64,000 bases of DNA from Verrucomicrobiales bacterium (lineage in GTDB: Bacteria > Verrucomicrobiota > Verrucomicrobiia > Verrucomicrobiales > DEV007). The stretch covers positions 1 through 64,000 of the forward strand of contig JARGNG010000014.1 in assembly GCA_029213265.1 (NCBI GenBank), read 5' to 3'. The number at the start of each line of letters is the position of its first letter. Position 1 is the stretch's first letter. Under the pieces are notes generated by a model, which made no database searches, had not been told where the DNA came from, and was given only the letters and a program-made list of their open reading frames with translations. The position numbers and the translations under genes were made by a program. Below are positions 60,493-64,000 of the stretch, one piece after another.

Positions 60493-62469
60493 TCAATCAA
60501 GGTAGAGAAATTCATTTCCCGTCAGCAACACCTGGGTGTAGCGCTCGAGAGGTTCGCCGCTGGCGAGGAATTCGAGGCCGAGGCTGCGCTCGGTGGCGGT
60601 CGGTTCGCGCTGAAAGAGGAGGCGGTAGGCAAGATCAACCCGGCTTTCCGTTTTTGGCTCCGCGGTGGTGAGCCGGTTGGCGAGAGCCTTGCTTCGCTCG
60701 ATCACGAAAGGGCTGTTGAGAGAAAAAAGCTGCTGCAGGGGAGTCGACGTTTCCGGCCGCGCCGGGCTGTGGGCCGTCGGGTCGGGGAAGTCGTGCAGGC
60801 GGAGCATCTTGTTGATGTCGCGCCGGTGAACCTTTCCATAGATCGTCCGCCGGACGAAGCTGGTGGATTCGAGATCCCCGGGCGCTCCGCCGATGGAAGG
60901 ATCCAGTTCACCGGTTGCCGCGAGCATGGCATCGCGCCAGACCTCGACATCGAGCCGTCGTCTTGGCATGTGGGAGTAAAGCTTCCCTCCGGGGTCGCTT
61001 CTCAGGGCCGCTTCGGTCGCGAGGGAGGTCTGCTGCCAGGTCGCGGAAGAAAGGATTTCGCGGTGAAGCCATTTCAGCGACCATCCATTCTTGATGAACC
61101 GGAGAGCGAGGTCGTTGAGTAGTTCCGGATGCGTTGGCTCCTCACCTGCCCGCCCAAATTCGCTGGGAGTGCCGACGATTCCTCTTCCGAGGTGATGGCG
61201 CCAGACCCGATTCACGATGACGCGAGCGGTGAGAGGAGCCGCTTCATCCACCAGGGAATGCGCCAGGTCGAGTCTTCCGCTTCCGTTGGTGAATGGGCGC
61301 GGTTTCCCTGCCTCGGTGGGAAAGGCAGAGAGAAAGCGCCGGGGAACGATGTCTCCGACGTTGTTGGGATCGCCGCGTTTGTGCATGGCAAGGTCCCGGG
61401 CTTCACCATCGTGGTAATCGAGCTTGGTACCGTGCTTTCCGTCGTCCTTTCCCGTCACAAACAGGGCAGCCTCTTCGACTCCATTGACGGTAGCCACGTT
61501 GTAGTGCGGGGTGGCCATTTTGATACCGTCGACCTTCTCCGTCAGTGCTGCGAGTTGCTTGTCCAGATCCTCAGGGGCCGGCTTCTTCTTTTTCAGCGCT
61601 TTCTGCTGTTCCTCCAGCTTCCCGACGGCCTCTCTTGCTTTGGCGATGGGACGCCATTCCGCTTCCGGAATGGTGGGGCGGGAGGCCAGTTTGACGCTCG
61701 CGAAGACACCGGCGATGGCGTAGTAATCTTCGGCCGTGATGGGGTCGGTTTTGTGATCGTGACAGCGGGCACAGGCCAGGGTGATCCCGAGAAAGGTTCG
61801 GCCGACCGCGTCGATTCGTTCCTCCCATTCATCGGCTACGGTTGTCTTGATGATTTCCGGAGGGAGCTGAAGTTCCTTCCAGTAGGTGGGGCTCAATCCG
61901 AGAAACCCAATCGCAGCGTTGTCGATCGGCGGAGTTTCGGGCATCAGGTCGGTCGCGAGTTGCCGCTTGATGAAATCATCGTAGGGCATGTCCTGATTCA
62001 GCGCGTCGACGACCCAGTCCCGATAGAGAAAGGCGGAGCTTGTCGAGTCGAGCCAGGACGCGGTCGTGTCGGTGTAGCGGGCCAGATCGAGCCAGTGGCG
62101 ACCCCAGCGTTCGCCGTAGTGGGGAGAGGTGAGCAGCTTTTCAATCGTTTCGGTGATCTTGTCAGGATCGAATGCGGCAACTTCCTCCGCTGTGGGTGGC
62201 AATCCTGTCAGGGTGAAATGAAGACGCCGCAGGAGTTCCCGCTTACCCGCTTTCGGGGAAGGCTGGAGTTGGTTGCTCTCCAGCTTGGCGAGAATGAAGG
62301 CGTCAATTTCCGTATTCGGCCACGCTGAGTTTTTTACGACGGGAACGGCCTGCTCCGTCAGCGGCGTAAAGGACCACGGAGCCTCCGCACCAATGGAAAG
62401 TAGGCCTGCCCCGACTACGAAGAACAGGGAGCCGGTGATACCTTTCCTCAACTGTGAGATCGCTTTCAA
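60493..62469 (-). CDS. DUF1549/DUF1553 protein with TTG start
   Basis: This 658-residue protein lacks a cytochrome C1 domain in front. The signal peptide reads about KAISQLRKGITGSLFFVVGAGLLSIGAEA in two parts: a basic start and a hydrophobic core. DUF1549 has LLRRLHFTLTGLPPTAEEVAAF, YGERWGRHWLDLARYTD and CARCHDHKTDPITAEDYYAI. DUF1553 has APLTARVIVNRVWRHHLGRG, GWSLKWLHREILSSATW and QQLFSLNSPFVIERSKALA. A charged insert with QKALKKKKPAPEDLDKQLAAL follows DUF1549. The start is TTG at 62469, sharing TTGA with the DUF1501 stop, because no ATG or GTG precedes the signal peptide in frame within the intergenic span. Translational coupling is likely. Confidence 0.9.
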   Translation of the reverse strand: MKAISQLRKGITGSLFFVVGAGLLSIGAEAPWSFTPLTEQAVPVVKNSAWPNTEIDAFILAKLESNQLQPSPKAGKRELLRRLHFTLTGLPPTAEEVAAFDPDKITETIEKLLTSPHYGERWGRHWLDLARYTDTTASWLDSTSSAFLYRDWVVDALNQDMPYDDFIKRQLATDLMPETPPIDNAAIGFLGLSPTYWKELQLPPEIIKTTVADEWEERIDAVGRTFLGITLACARCHDHKTDPITAEDYYAIAGVFASVKLASRPTIPEAEWRPIAKAREAVGKLEEQQKALKKKKPAPEDLDKQLAALTEKVDGIKMATPHYNVATVNGVEEAALFVTGKDDGKHGTKLDYHDGEARDLAMHKRGDPNNVGDIVPRRFLSAFPTEAGKPRPFTNGSGRLDLAHSLVDEAAPLTARVIVNRVWRHHLGRGIVGTPSEFGRAGEEPTHPELLNDLALRFIKNGWSLKWLHREILSSATWQQTSLATEAALRSDPGGKLYSHMPRRRLDVEVWRDAMLAATGELDPSIGGAPGDLESTSFVRRTIYGKVHRRDINKMLRLHDFPDPTAHSPARPETSTPLQQLFSLNSPFVIERSKALANRLTTAEPKTESRVDLAYRLLFQREPTATERSLGLEFLASGEPLERYTQVLLTGNEFLYLD

Positions 62470-63872
62470 AACAACTCGGTCAGGGCGTTGCCTTCGGAAA
62501 GAAGATTGATGGGGCGTCCCGCGCGGTCGGTGGCGTTCAGATCGGATACCCCCATGGCGTGATACACGGTTTTGGTAATGTCTTCGGGGCCGACCACGTT
62601 TTCCACCGGAAGTTCCCCGTATCGATCGGTTTTGCCGAAGGTCTGGCCTCCCTGAATGCCGCCTCCTGCCATCACGATGCTCTGGCAGGCCGTCCAATGA
62701 TCTCTTCCGGCTCCGGAAACGCCTCCGGAGCGACGGTCTCCGATCTTCGGCTTCCGGCCCATTTCGCTGGAAACCAGAACCAGAGTTTCATCGAGCATTC
62801 CGCGCTGGGAGAGATCTTCGATCAGTGCCGAGTATCCCCGGTCAAACTCGGGTAGGAGATATTGAGAGAGGCAGTCAAAATTGTTCCCGTGGGTATCCCA
62901 TCCTCCCGCGCTCCGGCATTTCGATTTCAGCGAAAGGTTTTCCCTCCAGAAAACAGTGATGAAAGGCACTCCCGCTTCGGCGAGACGGCGCGCCATCAAC
63001 AGGCTCATGCCGTTGGTAGTCTTTCCGTAACGCTCGCGTGTGGCTTCGCTTTCCTGTTGCAGGTCGAATGCGGAAGTGGTTGATGCGGAGGAAAGCAAAT
63101 CAAAGGCCTGGTTTTGATATTCCCCGAGATCGTGAATCGAAGAGTTGGCGTCGAGATCCGCGCGGGCGTGGTTCATCGCTTCAAGGAGGGCCTGACGGTC
63201 TTCGAGTCGGCCTTTGCTCGTCTGGAGTCGCAGGGACGGAGCACTGATTTCCATCGGCTCGGCATCGTTTCCGATGAGATAGAGTGGGTCATGCAGGGGA
63301 CCCAGCTTCCCGGAAAATTGACCCGGGCGCGTGTAGGGAGGCCGGCTCGGCTTGTGGGGCAGGGAAATCACCTGCGGCAGGTCGGGATGGGGCGGACGTC
63401 TCGATCCAATGACGCTGCCCATAAAGGGCCAGTCGTTCGGTTGGGGGCGTCGATCATTTCCCTGCGTTCGAAAGGACTGATCAGGAGGGTGCCCCGTGAG
63501 ATTGTAGTAGTAGCCGGCATGATGATCGCCGGTGGCTCTTCCCGCATCGGTCACCGAGCGGACGATGGCAAGTTTGTCGGCCACTTTGGCCGTCATCGGA
63601 AGGTGTTCGCAGAGATGAATCTCAGGAGCCGCTGTCGGGATCGTTTGAAAGAGACTTCGATATTCTGAAGGGGCGTCCGGTTTTACATCCCACATGTCGA
63701 CATGGGAAGAGCCCCCGCAGAGAAAGAAGAGGATCGTCGATTTGGCCGGGGAGGAAACCGGTGCCTTTTCGGTGCCACCTGCTCCAAACATGGAGGTGCC
63801 AAAGCGGAATCCGGCAATTCCGGTTGTCGATGCAACCAGGAAATCACGGCGGGATGATGAGAAAGCAGCCAT
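62466..63872 (-). CDS. DUF1501 protein (third locus, upstream copy)
   Basis: This 468-residue protein has the twin-arginine-like leader SSSRRDFLVASTTGIAGFRFG. DUF1501 blocks are ILFFLCGGSSHVDMWDVKPD, HHAGYYYNLTGHPP, FITVFWRENLSLKSKCRSAG and VSSEMGRKPKIGDRRSGGVS. The EMGR block replaces the GEFGR of the other three and a longer insert with GRDHWTACQSIVMAGGGIQGG follows, so it is a distinct subtype. It leads the operon whose second gene overlaps its stop by 4 bases and whose third gene is another DUF1501. No gene lies between it and the sulfatase end 49 bases upstream. Confidence 0.93.
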   Translation of the reverse strand: MAAFSSSRRDFLVASTTGIAGFRFGTSMFGAGGTEKAPVSSPAKSTILFFLCGGSSHVDMWDVKPDAPSEYRSLFQTIPTAAPEIHLCEHLPMTAKVADKLAIVRSVTDAGRATGDHHAGYYYNLTGHPPDQSFRTQGNDRRPQPNDWPFMGSVIGSRRPPHPDLPQVISLPHKPSRPPYTRPGQFSGKLGPLHDPLYLIGNDAEPMEISAPSLRLQTSKGRLEDRQALLEAMNHARADLDANSSIHDLGEYQNQAFDLLSSASTTSAFDLQQESEATRERYGKTTNGMSLLMARRLAEAGVPFITVFWRENLSLKSKCRSAGGWDTHGNNFDCLSQYLLPEFDRGYSALIEDLSQRGMLDETLVLVSSEMGRKPKIGDRRSGGVSGAGRDHWTACQSIVMAGGGIQGGQTFGKTDRYGELPVENVVGPEDITKTVYHAMGVSDLNATDRAGRPINLLSEGNALTELF

Positions 63873-63921
63873 TTACGGAGGGAAAGGTATCACAATCTCC
63901 CTCCGGGCAGAGTCCCGTCAT

Positions 63922-64000
63922 TCAGTAACCCGCGTCCTGCACCTGCTGAAGCAGTTTCTTCAATTCGGAAACTACTTCCGGTTCTTCGTCCCAGAGATTT
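63922..64000 (-). CDS. Sulfatase, C-terminal end only (gene continues to the right)
   Basis: The frame enters at the right edge and ends at TGA 63924-63922. The visible residues NLWDEEPEVVSELKKLLQQV followed by QDAGY are the typical last block of secreted sulfatases (NL...HPEVV.ELK.LL). Nothing else of the protein is in the window. It is on the same strand and 49 bases ahead of the DUF1501 gene, so it may belong to the same operon. Confidence 0.65.
   Translation of the reverse strand, partial: NLWDEEPEVVSELKKLLQQVQDAGY

Noticed and set aside
59764..62328. Long + strand frames opposite the third DUF1501/DUF1549 locus
   Set aside because: They are antisense shadows of conserved genes with no motif of their own.
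1..64000. CRISPR arrays, rRNA operons, transposase genes or phage structural genes
   Set aside because: No regular spacer-repeat array, rRNA sequence, insertion sequence or capsid/tail genes were seen on either strand. The only mobile-element signs are at the left end.

Overview
The window looks like a free-living member of the Verrucomicrobiota, probably order Verrucomicrobiales. It carries four DUF1501 proteins with Tat-like leaders, three DUF1549/DUF1553 proteins, several secreted sulfatases, PQQ-type propellers with cytochrome domains, an ECF sigma factor paired with a Ser/Thr kinase, and a GTP-dependent PEP carboxykinase. This repertoire is known from Planctomycetota and Verrucomicrobiota. 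The assignment is inferred from gene content; no rRNA or complete tRNA gene is present. Many genes lack a clear Shine-Dalgarno sequence and several use TTG or GTG starts.

Layout. Positions 1-2977 are the end of an integrative element read leftward: tyrosine integrase, a hypothetical protein, a small excisionase-like HTH protein and a truncated ParB-like protein. The element ends at 2978-3027 in the 3' part of a tRNA-Tyr gene, which is its attachment site. A perfect 19-bp hairpin and degenerate repeats follow. Positions 3572-8220 hold a secreted coiled-coil protein, pckG and a membrane-anchored esterase. Positions 8265-14494 are a leftward four-gene unit (NHL protein, ECF sigma factor, transmembrane Ser/Thr kinase with zinc-finger motif, second NHL protein), with a near-repeated leader before each NHL gene. 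Positions 14673-19920 carry a clan GH-A type glycosidase, a ceramidase-like protein, a Trp/Asp-Pro repeat protein and a secreted MsrB.

Positions 19985-36077 form a degradation region: a DUF1501/DUF1549 pair, a 1240-residue ThuA-azurin fusion, an oxidoreductase with a sialidase-like propeller, three esterases (one fused to a sulfatase) and a second sulfatase. Positions 36150-46609 hold an RRM protein, a NYN-domain protein, a PQQ dehydrogenase-cytochrome fusion, another sulfatase, a PQQ-repeat protein, an esterase remnant, a GH42-like protein and a lactonase-like propeller. Positions 46848-63872 contain two more DUF1501/DUF1549 systems. One of them appears split by a penicillin-binding protein gene and a small secreted protein. 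A sulfatase fragment runs off the right edge.

How the genes fit together: most products carry signal peptides and suit extracytoplasmic breakdown of sulfated, acetylated polysaccharides (sulfatases, acetylesterases, glycosidase-like proteins, sugar dehydrogenases), with pckG serving central gluconeogenic metabolism. Head-to-tail genes overlap by a few bases and convergent genes touch or share stop codons, so the region is very compact. The parts that most merit follow-up are the sigma-kinase-NHL unit with its duplicated leader, the tRNA-Tyr integration scar, and the multidomain fusions.
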